The translations under genes were made by a program, and so were the position numbers. Source: Sacculina carcini (lineage: Eukaryota; Arthropoda; Thecostraca; Sacculinidae). From it: a stretch of DNA of 64,000 bases. Below are positions 1 through 11,400 of this stretch, piece by piece. The DNA lies in assembly GCA_916048095.2 (NCBI GenBank), contig OU696572.1, positions 4,545,362 through 4,609,361 on the forward strand. The letters run 5' to 3'. Under the pieces are notes generated by a model. The model had not been told where the DNA came from. It did no database searches and worked only from the letters and a program-made list of their open reading frames with translations. Each line of letters starts with the position of its first letter. Within the stretch, counting starts at the first letter, position 1.

Positions 1-2070
1 AATCCTGTCCCACACATCTCTGACGCTCAAGTTTCCATTCCTCCACTTCACTGGTGCGGGATCTACGGAGTTGCACACATCGCATTTTCGCACTACTGCA
101 TATACCTCGCGTCGGGTTACACCTTGGTCGGCTTTGCGAGCAAAAACAGTGACTTCCTGACGCCTGGGCGACCAGAATCGTGGTGGATATTACTGATCTA
201 TCTATTCCAGCGGCACAAATCGGCGCGTCACGCAATTCATTATCCTTCAACCAGGTCCGTGGCACCCGAGTGAGCACATCTGCTTTGTTCTCTGCAGATT
301 TAACGAGTTTCACTTAAATTGACATGTCATATTCATGTGCAAGATCGGCAATGAGGCTGATTCTGCGGCGAATGAGCATTTCCCCCGCGGCCTTTGTTTT
401 GACGCGTGATTTTCCAGACAGCGCATCTTTCACCCATGTATACACCACTGCGGAGTCCGTCATCAATTCGATACTTTGCATTTCCCACACAATGGCCAAA
501 TTGATGCCCTTGACCACCGCATCTAGTTCTACCATATTAATATGCGTGGCGTCATCTCGTCTTAGCCATGCGGCATCTTCAATCACGTCTCCGTTTGACT
601 CAAGACATGCTCCGATTGCCAGCGAGCTTGCGTCTACCCAAAGGCGAGCAGTATTCCCACTCACGTCCTAACGCCCATGTGATGGATCTTCTCGGTTGAC
701 TTTTCTGTCCAAGTCAGCTACGACACTCTTGAGATGATCATCGTTGATTTCGTCGTCCCAGCCACACGACCTAGCGTTCGCCTTTCTCTTGACAAATGCT
801 GAAGCCACTCTCAACCAACCACACGACGGATAATGAGCAATGAGTGCCCCACAATACGAAAACAATGACCTTTTTTGAGCTTAGCTGGCAATTCCGGTAA
901 ATTGTTGTCTCTGGCCCAAGTGAGATGTCCACGCTCCTCCCAAACACGCAGACCCAATACTCTCGCCCCATCTGCGACGACTTCGGGAGCCTTGCTGCTC
1001 AACCCATATCGTGCAAAGCGGCATTTGATGCGTTCCGGTGAGACAATATCGGCCTTGAACAAAATGTCATCCACATAGGCTGATGCCACACTTTCTATCT
1101 CGCGGTCCATATTCAGTGTTGCGTCCACCACTGCCTTCATAACCATTGGAGTCAAATTCAAACCAAATCCAAGTCTTGTGAGGCAAAAGCGAGTTCCGTC
1201 GATCACAACAGTTTGATACGGCCACAGTGACTGGTCAACTCGAATCTGCAAGTAAGCTTTCTCAAGGTCCAATATACCCACATTGACGCCCATACGACGC
1301 CATTCACGCAGATTTTGGCCGCACGCGTCAGCATCTGCTGTGTGGCTATCAATGCTTTTGTTCACTTCCCTGTAATCGAGTACCGGTCGGACCTTGTTTT
1401 TGTTTGGCTGCTCGACCGCCATCAACGGTATGAGGCCTTTTACCGGACCGAACCTGGCTTCAACATACTCCACCAACCAACCTCTGGCAATCCAATCACG
1501 CAATTCCGTCACGTACTGAGGTCGATTAGACTTTTTCACGTGGTATTCTGATATCTGATTGTGTAAAACCCCAGGCTCTACACCGTTGGCCCACTTCCAG
1601 CGAACTGTCCAGAAACCACCCCTGTCGGTGAATGATAGTGAAAAATCCTTTTCATCGACGTGTATGTCGTCATCCACATGCTTTTCATCCTCAGACGAAC
1701 CCAACGCAGTGTGAGTGTGTACCAGTTTACCACGTAACACAGAATCATTCGCACATGGATTGAACGTAATATTACTGTCAGCAGATATACACACGCCCTT
1801 CAACGACGTGATTGCATTCATTCCCAAAATGAAATCGAACCCCAGGGGCCTTGTCTGTGAGACAACAACTTCATGGCACGGTAGAACATCACCACCAACA
1901 CTGTGTGTCACTGTGCCCGTGCCCAACGTCGAGAATCTCTCACCGCTCATGGCTACGACACTCACCTTTTTGCGCGCCCATTTTCTGCAGCAGGACACAT
2001 GTGCTATGCTTTGACTGCAGCCCGTGTCGACCAGCGCACGTCGCTCAACACCGTCGATGGTCACATTCAC
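1..2070 (-). pseudogene. Decayed LTR-retrotransposon pol (protease, RT, RNase H, integrase zinc finger), cut by left window edge
   Basis: Read on the minus strand the domains run protease, reverse transcriptase, RNase H, integrase. The protease has the active-site motif LVDTGCSQS close to the start. RT has KVRPVLDYREVN and the catalytic YVDDI (codons at about 1066-1077). RNase H begins WVDASSLAIG near 640. At about 1-130 an integrase zinc-finger end (KCDVCNS followed by DPAPVKW) runs off the edge. It is broken by a frameshift near 870 and in-frame stops at 668-670 and 314-316; another frame change lies near 130-170. The same RNase H and integrase signatures recur at 5860-7265 on the other strand, so this is a multicopy family. 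It is a non-canonical lineage that I cannot place confidently in Ty3/Gypsy or BEL. The first listed codon is GTG, so pol is presumably read from the gag frame by frameshifting. Confidence 0.85.
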
Positions 2071-2087
2071 CGTCGGTAGCGCCCTGG

Positions 2088-2843
2088 CTAGTTTTGTCTC
2101 GGAGAGGAGTCCGGCGCTGACGACGCCTCTCCGCTGTCGTTTCCCGACTTGCCATGACTGTCTCGGCCGTTTTGTTTGTTGTGCTTGTCGTTATCAAATC
2201 TGTTGCGGTTGCGGTTGGATGGACAATAGCGCTGGATATGACCAATGCCTCCGCAACAGAAACACTTGATTTATCGCTGTGCTGTATGAGTTGCTGTTGG
2301 TTCCCTGGCGGCCAGACACACTTCGTTGTGCTGGTTCTCTTGGGGCAGTATGCGAGCCCTAGCTGTCAGCTGTGGCAGATCCAGCGACTCAAGTCGAGAA
2401 TTCACACGTTAAGTTGTGCGCACCTCTGCAGGCAAGCCCGAGACAAATGCACACCGGAGAGCCATGTCAGGTACTCCACCAAACGCTGAAGCCAATCTCT
2501 TGAGATCGGCCAGGTATACATCGGGCGTCTCGCTGGGGTGTAGAGTGCGGGCATGAAACCGCTCGTATGCTGTGTATGGATCAATTCCAAATGCCGCTTG
2601 CAGGGCCGACTTCACTTTCTGCACGCATTTTCTGTCAGAGATCGGTAGCTGCTGGTACACAGCAAAAGCACCGCCGGCCAAACGCAGAGCAATGACGGTT
2701 GCCACGTCAGTCACGCCTCGAAGTTCACATACGAGTTCCAATCTGTCGAACCACTCTGTGATATTCTGCTCGTCCGATCCACTGAACTCCGGAATTAGAC
2801 GCACGTCCATGCTGGTGCCTTGTTCATCACCGTTCACCGACAT
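2088..2843 (-). pseudogene. Retrotransposon gag with CCHC knuckle, two nonsense codons
   Basis: This frame lies directly upstream of the pol above. The ATG is at 2841-2843, the product begins MSVNGDEQGT, and it reads through a capsid-like helical region. A classic zinc knuckle CFCCGGIGHIQRYC (CX2CX4HX4C) lies near 2215-2260. Two in-frame TAA codons (2409-2411 and 2271-2273) interrupt it, and sequence on both sides stays in one frame, so these are point nonsense changes rather than indels. The frame ends at a TAG (2088-2090) and overlaps the pol frame, which is shifted by -1. That layout suggests a programmed -1 shift in the ancestral element. The 5' LTR should lie to the right, but I could not delimit it. 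Confidence 0.8.
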
Positions 2844-4466
2844 GGCCGAAATAGCTTGTAGTTGTATTGCTGAACAAATGATGGACGATGAAATATATAT
2901 ATATAAAACAATCACACAATCACACAATATGACACCGGGTAAATACACGCAACACTCGATATTCACACCGCGGAAACGAGTACAAAACACTAAGAACAAT
3001 GTACTCTGCACATCGACGTACACTGTAACTCAACGCTTCCGCGCACCGTTCACACTCACACCATGAACGCTCGATCTCGACTCCCCATGAAACTCAACGC
3101 GTCATCGAGCCCCCTTTACACTGCCCATACTTCCCCCAGTTACATCGCTACCAAGACAGTACAGGATAGTCGCACACGCGCACACATACACACACACACA
3201 CATACACATGACTGCACACACACATACACGGTGTCTGCCAACGCGACCAGTGCTGCGCGTGTATACAGACACACAGACATACAAACGTTGAATCGCGTGT
3301 AAGCAAACGTTCAATATATCGGAACATCTCGCGCATCACTCGCTCTGGCGCCTCGGATGAACAATGTGAAATTACAGCGACCCCAAAATAAATGAAAATT
3401 TTTAAAATAGAAACCGAAGGACAATTTAGTGGAATTTGATACAACTATTTGTAAGTATGTACAGACCAGCTAACAACTGAATTTGAAGCAATCATATTCA
3501 TACAGATGCCATATACTTTCTGCAAATATAAACTGTTCGTTATATGAGGGTAGCAAAGTTTCGAATACATTGAGTAATCCGAAGAGTACGGTATCTCTTT
3601 CGATAGATATTACTGACAGATTGTTCAGAAATTCCTGCATCATTGCCGTTTTCATATAGTTTCTTGTGAAGTTTTACTTGAAAGAGCTAGTTATCCCGAG
3701 TAATCAGAGCGGTCAATGTTATACGAAGAGCTGCATTCCTCTCATATTTCTGTGCGAAGCCCGAATCTGAGGGCCTGGGCGACCGCTTAGTTTGCTTATG
3801 TCTAAGGCCGGCCCTGCTTAACATGAAACATTCACTTAGGTATGTTGGATTAAACTTCAAAAGTACTTTGGGAACACTTCTGAGCGTTTGATTCATACAT
3901 CGGATGCACTTCGGAAGTATTTCCAAATGCTTCTAAACTGAATCCAGAAGTTTTCACTTCTCATTCACGTCGTAGATTAGGTATTTATTTTGTGCGTGTT
4001 TGTCTTCCGGCATATATCTTGATAATTATTTGCTTAGAGCTACGAAATACTGAATTTGATTTAAAGCATCAAACAAATGAAAACGTAAGCAAAAAGTTTA
4101 ACACGTGAGCGGACAAACAACACCGCAATTGACTGATAATACTGAAGGCCGCATTTCTTAAAATGTTCGATTATTGAACTTTGAAAGCTGCTACTTCTGG
4201 AGATGTAAATTCAATATACCCTTAAATTCGCTTTCGACATCAGCGGTTTCAGATATTTCTTAAGGTGGCTTCAATAATATAATGGTCTTGGTATGCACCG
4301 TTTATGTTTGAACGAATGGGGGCACTGCTTCTCCCATTGCGTTTTTCTATCTGCAAATTTATCTCTTGAACCAATTTATCCAACTTAAATACTAGTGCTT
4401 TTGTTACAACAAGTGCAACTACCGCGTTTTGACAATACAATTGCATCGTTCTTGCTGTAATTGCAG
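2844..4466. other. Non-coding: retroelement leader, CA-rich tract, intron
   Basis: Probable leader or LTR sequence of the minus-strand retroelement, then an imperfect CA-rich tract around 3175-3300, then AT-rich DNA. I see no exon or protein-family motif. The weak open frames here are CA-repeat artefacts or unremarkable. This probably belongs to the intron upstream of the first visible exon of the VWD gene. Confidence 0.5.
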
Positions 4467-4585
4467 ATAATTGTGTCGTTCACGAGGCGACATCCGACCG
4501 CCGTTGCTCCCGCCACGATGCTGCTGTCGTTCACAAACTATGCAGCCGCCTGCTGGCTGACCTGGTGCTCAGACATTGTCGAAAG
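4467..4585 (+). CDS. Exon 1 of window: C8 domain, first half (D1 assembly)
   Basis: First visible exon of the large VWD/C8/TIL gene. It has acceptor ttgcag and donor GAAAG/gtaacc. It encodes DNCVVHEATSDRRC and then a helix-like stretch ending LVLRHCRK, with the Cys spacing of the N-terminal half of a C8 domain (the cysteine-rich module that follows VWD). It enters in phase 1 and leaves in phase 0, matching the next exon at 14485. The preceding VWD1 and the gene start must lie left of the window. Very short exon, but the junction phase and domain order support it. Confidence 0.75.
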
Positions 4586-4879
4586 GTAACCCATTTTACC
4601 CGGAATATTATATTTTGTCGTATTTTTCGTGAATGGTAGTTGTTGATACATAGTTGGCTGTTATGTAATGTTGCTGTTATGTAATGCTGTTATGTATGTA
4701 ACAGTTGGCTGCAATGTTGTTGCCTTCAAGAAAGCGATGGTCTATTTTTCAAAAGGAAATATTAGTGATATAATATTAGGGATCTAAGGGGTATTGAATA
4801 AACCATTTGTTGGAATAATTGAAATATTTGGGTTTTTGACTTATATTAAAATTAAAGTGTTCCATTAATCCACACAATC

Positions 4880-5143
4880 TGTGGTTTCATGTCCATCATG
4901 AAGCCTGGTAGCTCAGAAAAATCAATATAACAAATCACACCTTCCAAAATCACACCAGCACGCGCTCACTCCCACAACACAGCTGACAAGCTCACAATTC
5001 ACAAACGTCCAGTCGCATTACATACACATTCACACAAACACACATGCACACACGCACACACTCACACGCGCACACGCACTTAACACAAAGGGGATGTACC
5101 ACTGTCCAATGTCACGCTCTCATGCTCACTGGCTTACACTACA
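4880..5143 (-). repeat. LTR, 264 bp (minus orientation), left copy of LTR family A
   Basis: On the minus strand it starts TGTAGTGTAAG and ends ATGAAACCACA. It is preceded by a purine tract ATGAGGAGG (polypurine tract) and the integrase tail at 5144-5411, so it is a 3' LTR. It is homologous along its whole length to 12305-12568 and 31095-31341. The immediate left flank is CAATC. Confidence 0.8.
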
Positions 5144-5411
5144 CCTCCTCATGGTCTCAAGATCACTCAATCACCCTCTAATACATAATCATTGAAGCGC
5201 ACAGGAAGCCTCCGTTCTCTAGTGGACCTTCGAGGCAGGTCCTTGCTACCTTCTCTAGTGGACCTTCGAGGCAGGTCCAGGTACCTTGCTCGCTTTCAAC
5301 ACTCATATCTGGCTCTGCATTTCCGATTTCTTCCTGGTTGTCATCGTTGTTCTCTTCTTCTTCTTTAAAATCAAGTCTGATGTCTAGCACATGACGAGGT
5401 AAGCACTCCAC
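5144..5411 (-). pseudogene. Integrase C-terminal tail of LTR family A element
   Basis: It encodes LPRHVLDIRLDF followed by an acidic Glu/Asp/Asn-rich tail. This nearly duplicates the better-preserved copy at 30704-30994, where it is preceded by GDEVWVKPADAKC, the SH3-like integrase C-terminus. A 36-39 bp segment (TCTAGTGGACCTTCGAGGCA) is tandemly duplicated at about 5218-5280. The rest of pol upstream is missing and a SINE begins 20 bp away. Confidence 0.75.
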
Positions 5412-5429
5412 CGATATGTTAGTTAAATA

Positions 5430-5774
5430 AAGGTTAAATGCCTAAGTGGCAGCTGCTACACGGGAAGAAGCCGAAGCTTATGAACACACGGGGCACCCCG
5501 TGCTCGCTGCTACCGCAGAACCCACCATCTCCACGCTATGGCGCCACAAGGACGTAAGACGTATTAGAGACAGACTTTTAGACTATAAGAGACGTATTAG
5601 GGCCACCTCCCCAGAATGCATGGCACAACTCATGACTGATATCTGGTACCATCATTTCCTGCTGGGTGGACAGGGGCTGTGGGATTGTAGAATTCGCCCA
5701 ATGAAATTCTGCTCCGCCGGGTTTCGAACCACGGACCTCCCGCTTGTGAGGCGGGTGTGCTAACAACTGCACTT
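5430..5774 (-). repeat. tRNA-Val-derived SINE, copy 1
   Basis: The minus strand begins with a tRNA-like head containing an A box (degraded at its start), an anticodon arm CCCGC/CTCACAA/GCGGG with CAC in the loop, and a B box GGTTCGAAACC. A roughly 270-bp body follows and ends CATTTAACCTTTA. This copy carries a small internal duplication around GACGTATTAGAGAC (about 5555-5600). The open frame at 5446-5763 on the other strand is incidental. Other copies are at 15994, 41494 and 41873. Confidence 0.88.
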
Positions 5775-5789
5775 CATACTGCACCCTGT

Positions 5790-7265
5790 TTCTTCATATT
5801 CCATGTTAGGATGCCGCCATGCATTAGTATGCAGGTGCTTTTGAGGTACCGACGACTCGTCCTGTCCATGCTTCGTTGAGATGTTGTGGGTAGATGCGAG
5901 CTAACTTGCCATGGTTTTTTTTGATAAAGGCTGATAGAGACATCATTGAGGACGCGTGCTGGCTGCGCAAGGAAGAACACCACATCAATTTGGCGGAGAT
6001 TGATGCTATTCTGAAAGGCATAAATATGGCATTATCATGGTAAATGAAACGTATCAGAATTTTCACAGACTCCAATACCGCTTGCAGCTGGGTTCGAGAT
6101 GCGTTGACCGGAAAATCGAGGGTGAAAATCCGTGCCACAGGATAATTGTTGGTGCGGCGAAGGCGGGGCATACTGAAATCTGTACAAGAAGAGATGGAAC
6201 TAGACATAGAGATTGTATTGGTTCGATCAGCGGAAAACTGTGCAGATACGTTGACGCGAGTGCCAGCAAAATGGTCATTGGCAACAGAGAATGCATCTTT
6301 ATGCTGTGCTGGTGAGACATTGAGTCCAATGAGTAGAGAAGAGATTAGTGACGTTCATATACTAGCAGGACATCCCGGTGTTCGAAGTACCCTGTACTTC
6401 TCACGAATAAGGAATCGGCTGGCAACAAGGAGAGACGCACAATCAGTGGTTCAATCATGTGAGACGTGTCGATCATTTGATCCGGCACCTGTTAAATGGA
6501 AGCATGGCGGCTTATCTGTGAGGAATAACTGGCGTAGGCATGCAATGGACGTTACGCATGTCCGATTTATTGATCGAATATAGACTGGGAGCCATCGCGC
6601 TTTGCTATATGGAAATTACTGAGAAAAGAATACAGTCGATGTATTGTTGAACATCTGAAGTATTCTTAGAGCTCGGTGCCCATAATGAGATTTTACTCGA
6701 CAACGGCCCATCGTTCGGCAGTCAGGATTTCCGGAGTTTCCTAGCCGAATGGAGTGTTAAACGTCTTTATCGCTGCGCTTATGAGCCACGTAGCAACAGT
6801 ATCGTCGAGCGGTGCCACAGAACGGTAAAAGTCATTGCAGCTTGCTGTCGGTGTTCCGTGCCGGGAGCAGTTTACCGGTATAATGTGTCACCTAATGACG
6901 ATGTGCGGGAGCGTTCAGCACCGATAAACAAAATTCACAGGTGTACCGCTCGAGTGAAGAGCGTTGACATTGGGATCAAAAACGCACCAAGCGCCAGGAA
7001 AAGACGCAACGGGTATCGCCCCGGGGAGAATGTCTGGGTGAGAAAATCAGGGACACGATGCTACAATACTTATGATCGAGGAGTGGTGGCGTCTGATATC
7101 TCAGAACATGCGGTGGAGGTTGACGGCGTTCCGTACCACTGTGCGGACTTGAGACCCCGAAGCGAAGCGGATCTGTCAGGGGAACCTCCATTGAACGTGT
7201 GGTTTAGGATAACTAATTTGCCGGAACCAGATATGTCTTCATCGGCCTCTGCACCTGCGCTTTAA
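5790..7265 (+). pseudogene. Decayed LTR-retrotransposon RNase H + integrase (plus strand)
   Basis: The remnant runs from WVDAS of RNase H (about 5888), through EDACWLRKEEHHINLAEID and SAENCADTLTRVP, to an integrase zinc finger (HPG...; SCETCRSFDPAPVKW) at 6370-6500. An integrase core follows with the catalytic Asp in LLDNGPSFGSQDF (about 6695) and Glu in IVERCHRT (about 6805). The C-terminal module ENVWVRKSGTRCYN lies at about 7025. Several stops and frameshifts interrupt it (for example before 6600), so it is inactive. It is the same lineage as 1-2070 and opposite in orientation to the family-A LTRs on either side, so it is probably a separate insertion. Confidence 0.82.
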
Positions 7266-7307
7266 GAAAATCTATTACGGAGATGCGAAATAATTAGTCA
7301 ACAGCGC

Positions 7308-8023
7308 GGGAGTACTACAATATTTCCCTATGAACATATCAGCCAAAAATTCCTGAGTACTCCCATACTCTGCAATAGGGCAATATGTTCACCTCGGCCA
7401 GCGTAGTGTCAAAGGCGTACCAAGTGTGATGAGTTCGACTGCGGCTTGTGGCCAATATGTTCACTTTTCACCATAGCGAAATTTGTGACCAATATGTTCA
7501 CTTTTCACCGTGGTGAAATCCAGTGGTTTTCAACACAATTCACGAGTTTTTATTCAACTGCGGTTTGTGGCCAATATGTTCACTTTTCATCATAGCGAAA
7601 TTTCAGTGGTTTTCAACACAATTCTTGTGTCTAACAGGTGGCTAGCGTCTAACGCACTTTGCGCGGCTACTGGTTAGAAATAACAAACACTACTGGATCA
7701 ACTGAAAGGCCAGCATTGGGTCCACTGCGCAAATCAATTAAAATATAAACAAAGCGAAAACAGCTTGTTAGGCTTGGGCTCAGTTATACTTATTACATAT
7801 ATCTTATTATTATACGGTGCGTTAGACGCTAGCTACCTGTTTAATGCAAACTCGAGCAGTGTGTTGATAACCAATGAAATTTCGCTATGATGAAAAGTGA
7901 ACATATTGGTCACAAACCGCAGTTGAACCGCAGTTGAGTTGAACGTATTGCCCTATTGCAGAGTATGGGAGTACTCAGGAATTTTTGGCTAATATGTTCA
8001 TAGGGCAATATTGTACTAGATCC
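7308..8023. mobile_element. Fold-back MITE, copy A
   Basis: 716-bp element bounded by a perfect 8-bp direct repeat AACAGCGC (7300-7307 and 8024-8031). The left end is GGGAGTACTACAATATTTCC; the right end read inward is GGATCTAGTACAATATTGCC. The arms are long inverted repeats with recurring sub-motifs such as AATATGTTCACTTTTCACCA. It has no coding capacity. Full-length relatives are at 23633-24184 and 42500-46621. Confidence 0.88.
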
Positions 8024-8069
8024 AACAGCGCCAGTGTCACTTGTGTGATTCTTGAGAACCAGGTGGAGG

Positions 8070-8403
8070 TGTGGCAGCAGTGAATATTGTATATGCTAAG
8101 TTGTTGATACAGTATTTAATGATTAGCTGTTTCATTGATTGTGTGATATATGTGTTGAGTAAATCACAAATGTTCGTGTGTTCGTGCTGGCGTGCGTGCT
8201 CTGTGCGTTCGTGAGCGTGCTTAGTGACGTCACAGGTGCGCTTGTTTGCTATTGGCTGGTGTTGTGCATGCGCCGTGTGTGCGGGCAAGTAAAGGTCAGC
8301 GACCTGGGGGATTGGCGTCGGGAGGGGACAGCGCGTGGGGAGAGTGTAGCGTGTGCGTGTACAGGGATAGCCGGTGTATAGCGAGCATGTGTGAGTGGTA
8401 GTA
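8070..8403 (+). repeat. Possible 3' LTR of the plus-strand retroelement, split by the RTE insertion
   Basis: After removing the fold-back element and the RTE element, sequence downstream of the integrase remnant is purine-rich (AGGTGGAGGTGTGGCAGCAG). It continues through GC/GT-rich DNA to 8393 and resumes at 11574 to about 11642, ending ATATATTTCA. That shape (TG...CA, about 400 bp) suits a 3' LTR. No second copy is present in the window to confirm it. Confidence 0.35.
8394..8403 (+). repeat. Target-site duplication of RTE element, left
   Basis: AGTGGTAGTA, identical to 11564-11573, directly abutting the (ATG)n tail of the inserted element. Confidence 0.9.
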
Positions 8404-11400
8404 TGATGATGATGATGCGAAGAGTGACATATGCAAAAAAAGGCACACATCTCGCCCGTAGCAACAATCAGATCAGCCGTGTTACAGCGTTTTCAGGAGG
8501 TTGGCCCACCGGACACTGTCTTTGGCCTGAGTCGCCGCCTCTGCTGTCGTGATGCCTATCTCTGTTAGGTCGTCGTCCAGCACTTGACGCAGGGCTTGGC
8601 GACTGGTTCTGCCTCTGCGCAGGGGTTCTGTTGGTGCGTTGACAAAAACGATTGCCATCGGCGACTCGGGTCGGCGCAGTACATGCCCAAGCAACTGGAG
8701 TCGCCTCCGACGCAACAAAACACTGGCGGCCGACAACTTGCTGGTGGCGTACAGGGCTGCAATGGAGATAGTTTGTGGGTAGCGCACATTAATACAATAC
8801 CTCAACAGTGCCCGCTGTCCGGCGTTGACTTCTGCCTCCTGAGTTTTCGTCAGCGACCAGCTTTCACCGCCGTACAACAGTACGGTCTGTACACACGCGC
8901 GAAAAAGCTTCACTTTGCAGGCCGTTGAAATGTCAGATCTCCACGCTGCACTTAACTTTCGAGCTGCAACCCACGCCTGCTGACGTCTGTGGTGGAATGC
9001 ACTCTTGCTGTTGGGAACATCACTGCCCAGGTAGCGGCACTCGGAGACTGTCGGCAGTGGCGCACCCGAGCTTGTGTGTACAACAGGGCTACCTGATACA
9101 CTGCATCCAATCAGCGAGACCGTGCATTTTTTCTCGTTCAGAGTCAGGCCGACAGAAACAGCTGCGCGCTCGAAGCGGTGCATCTGGCGCTGAGCAGCGG
9201 CGGGAGTGTCGGCAAGAATAACAACATCGTCAGCGTATGCCAGCGTCGTGATCTTAACCATTGGGTGTCGTGATGAGAGGCGCCGACGCACTGTGAAACC
9301 GTCTTCCTCGGTCAGGCTGCTCCTGAGCACGTAGTCAATGCATAACACGAAAAGATAGGGCGCCAATGTATCGCCCTGTAACACCCCAGAAGTGGTGTTA
9401 AACGGTGCTGCCTCGCCGAGCGCTGTGCGCACAGTGGCGGTTGATCCATTATACAAACACATTTTGCTGTCGACCAGGGCACTGTTGCGGCAGTAATACT
9501 GGAGCACCTGTTTCATTGCAAAACGGTTGATGCTATCGAATGCTTTTTGGAAATCTAATGCAATCGCACGTAACGACTTTTTCCTCACAGTGGCGTCCTC
9601 CATGCACATTTTGAGACAGACAATTTGTTCTGTTGTGCCTCTGTTGGGACGAAAACCAGACTGTGCGGGTATAATATTGCTGTCGATATGCTCGCGTAAA
9701 CGATTTAACATCACTCGATTATAGAGTTTGGTGGCAGATGGCATCAGCGAGATTCCTCGGAGGTTATGCAGCTCCATGTTGCCAGATTTCTTCGGAATGG
9801 TTATTATTACTGACCTGAGCCATTCTTCTGGTGGGCATGCGTAGTTTACAACGCTGTTCACAAAGGGCAGCAGCAGATGCGTCAGCTCGTCGACTTTCCA
9901 AACGTCCACTGGGATGCCGTCGAACCCTGCTGATTTACCGCACGCCGCAGAATTGACAGCCGAAGTCAGCTCGCAGAGCGATACTTCGTGATGTGACATG
10001 ACAGGCATATCTGGTAGTGAAGCAGGCTGCTGTAACTTTTCGGATTGAGTCTGTCGGTTCAAAAGCTCCGAAAAGTGGCGCATTGTCGAATTTATGCGTT
10101 CGTCGATGCTCTCGGCTGACGTGATGCTCGGAGCCGCTCGTTTTCTGCCGCTAAGATCGTTGATCATCTGCCACATGGAGGCACTTCTGCCTGCCTCGAG
10201 ATGAAGCATGATTTGCTCCGCCATGCGGCGCACTGTGTTTTCTTGATGCAGTGTGTGTGCTTGCAACAGTCGGTTGACTTTCAGTAACTGCTCATCGCTA
10301 TTATGCGTCAGAGCTGCTCGCCGGAGGGCAGCGATTTCTGGGTTGTTCCAGAGTGACGATCGTCGACCTCTACGCTGCTTTGGAATCGTACAGTCGGCCG
10401 CGAAACGGAATGCTGAAGTCAAATCACCGAAGTCGCCAGCATTCCTGACAATGCGATTGTTCACAGTCGCAACAAACCTTCCCCGCGTGCCGCACTTCCA
10501 CAGACCGCTCCAGTCAGGTCTTGCGATCGGACTGGGCCGCTGGTGCCGGCGCCACAGCTGTGTCTTCAATATGCAAACAATCAAAGCATGGTCGGAGATC
10601 ACACATTTGGGTCGGATTACACGCACACGGCCCATTATGCGGCGGTATCTATCACCGATGAAAATGTAGTCTAAGCGTGCCTTGCGTTGACGTGAGCCGA
10701 AAAATGTTGGCAAGTGACTTCGCTTAAGCCGCATATAGCCGTTGACCGGAGTAAGTTCACTGCTAACAGCAAAAGTGTCGACAGCTTTTGTGTGTTCTGA
10801 GTTGTATTGTGGGTAGCCATGGAGCGTACGCACACAATTTGACAAGTCTGCGTTAAAATCTCCGGCCAGACATGAGACGTCGCGTCGTGGTCGGGTTTCT
10901 AAGTACGATGACAGAACGTCCAGACATTCCATTGTAGTTGTAAGGTCATTGGCACACGCAGTTGGCATGTAAACAGAGGCGACATGAAGGCGGTTTTTGG
11001 CGAGTTGAAAGGTAGCCGCGGCGATTCTCTCGTGTAGAGCTTCGAACTTTAGCAACGCCTGTGATGCTGTCGGTGATAGTAGGAAACCAACACCGCCGAC
11101 GCCTGCCTGTGAAGCGGACGCGAACCAAAAAGTCCATCCGGCTGATACGTGCACGGAAGTGAAAACATTGCCCGAATTGGGTTGTGCTGCTGGTAAGAAC
11201 CGCCGGTGTTCCTGCACCGCGATTATGTGGATACGCAGATCGGCACCAAGTCGAGCCAACTCCTGCAGTTTTCGATCATCTGCAAGAGAACGGACGTTGA
11301 AAGTTGCTACGGCGTTTGCATGGGCTGGGTAGACAGCCTCATGGCCCCGGATGGCACTCCGCGGGTCCAACGAGCGAGCGCTCCTGGAACCTGGCCTGCG

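Noticed and set aside
5446..5763. 105-codon ORF
   Set aside because: It lies antisense within SINE copy 1; no independent coding evidence.
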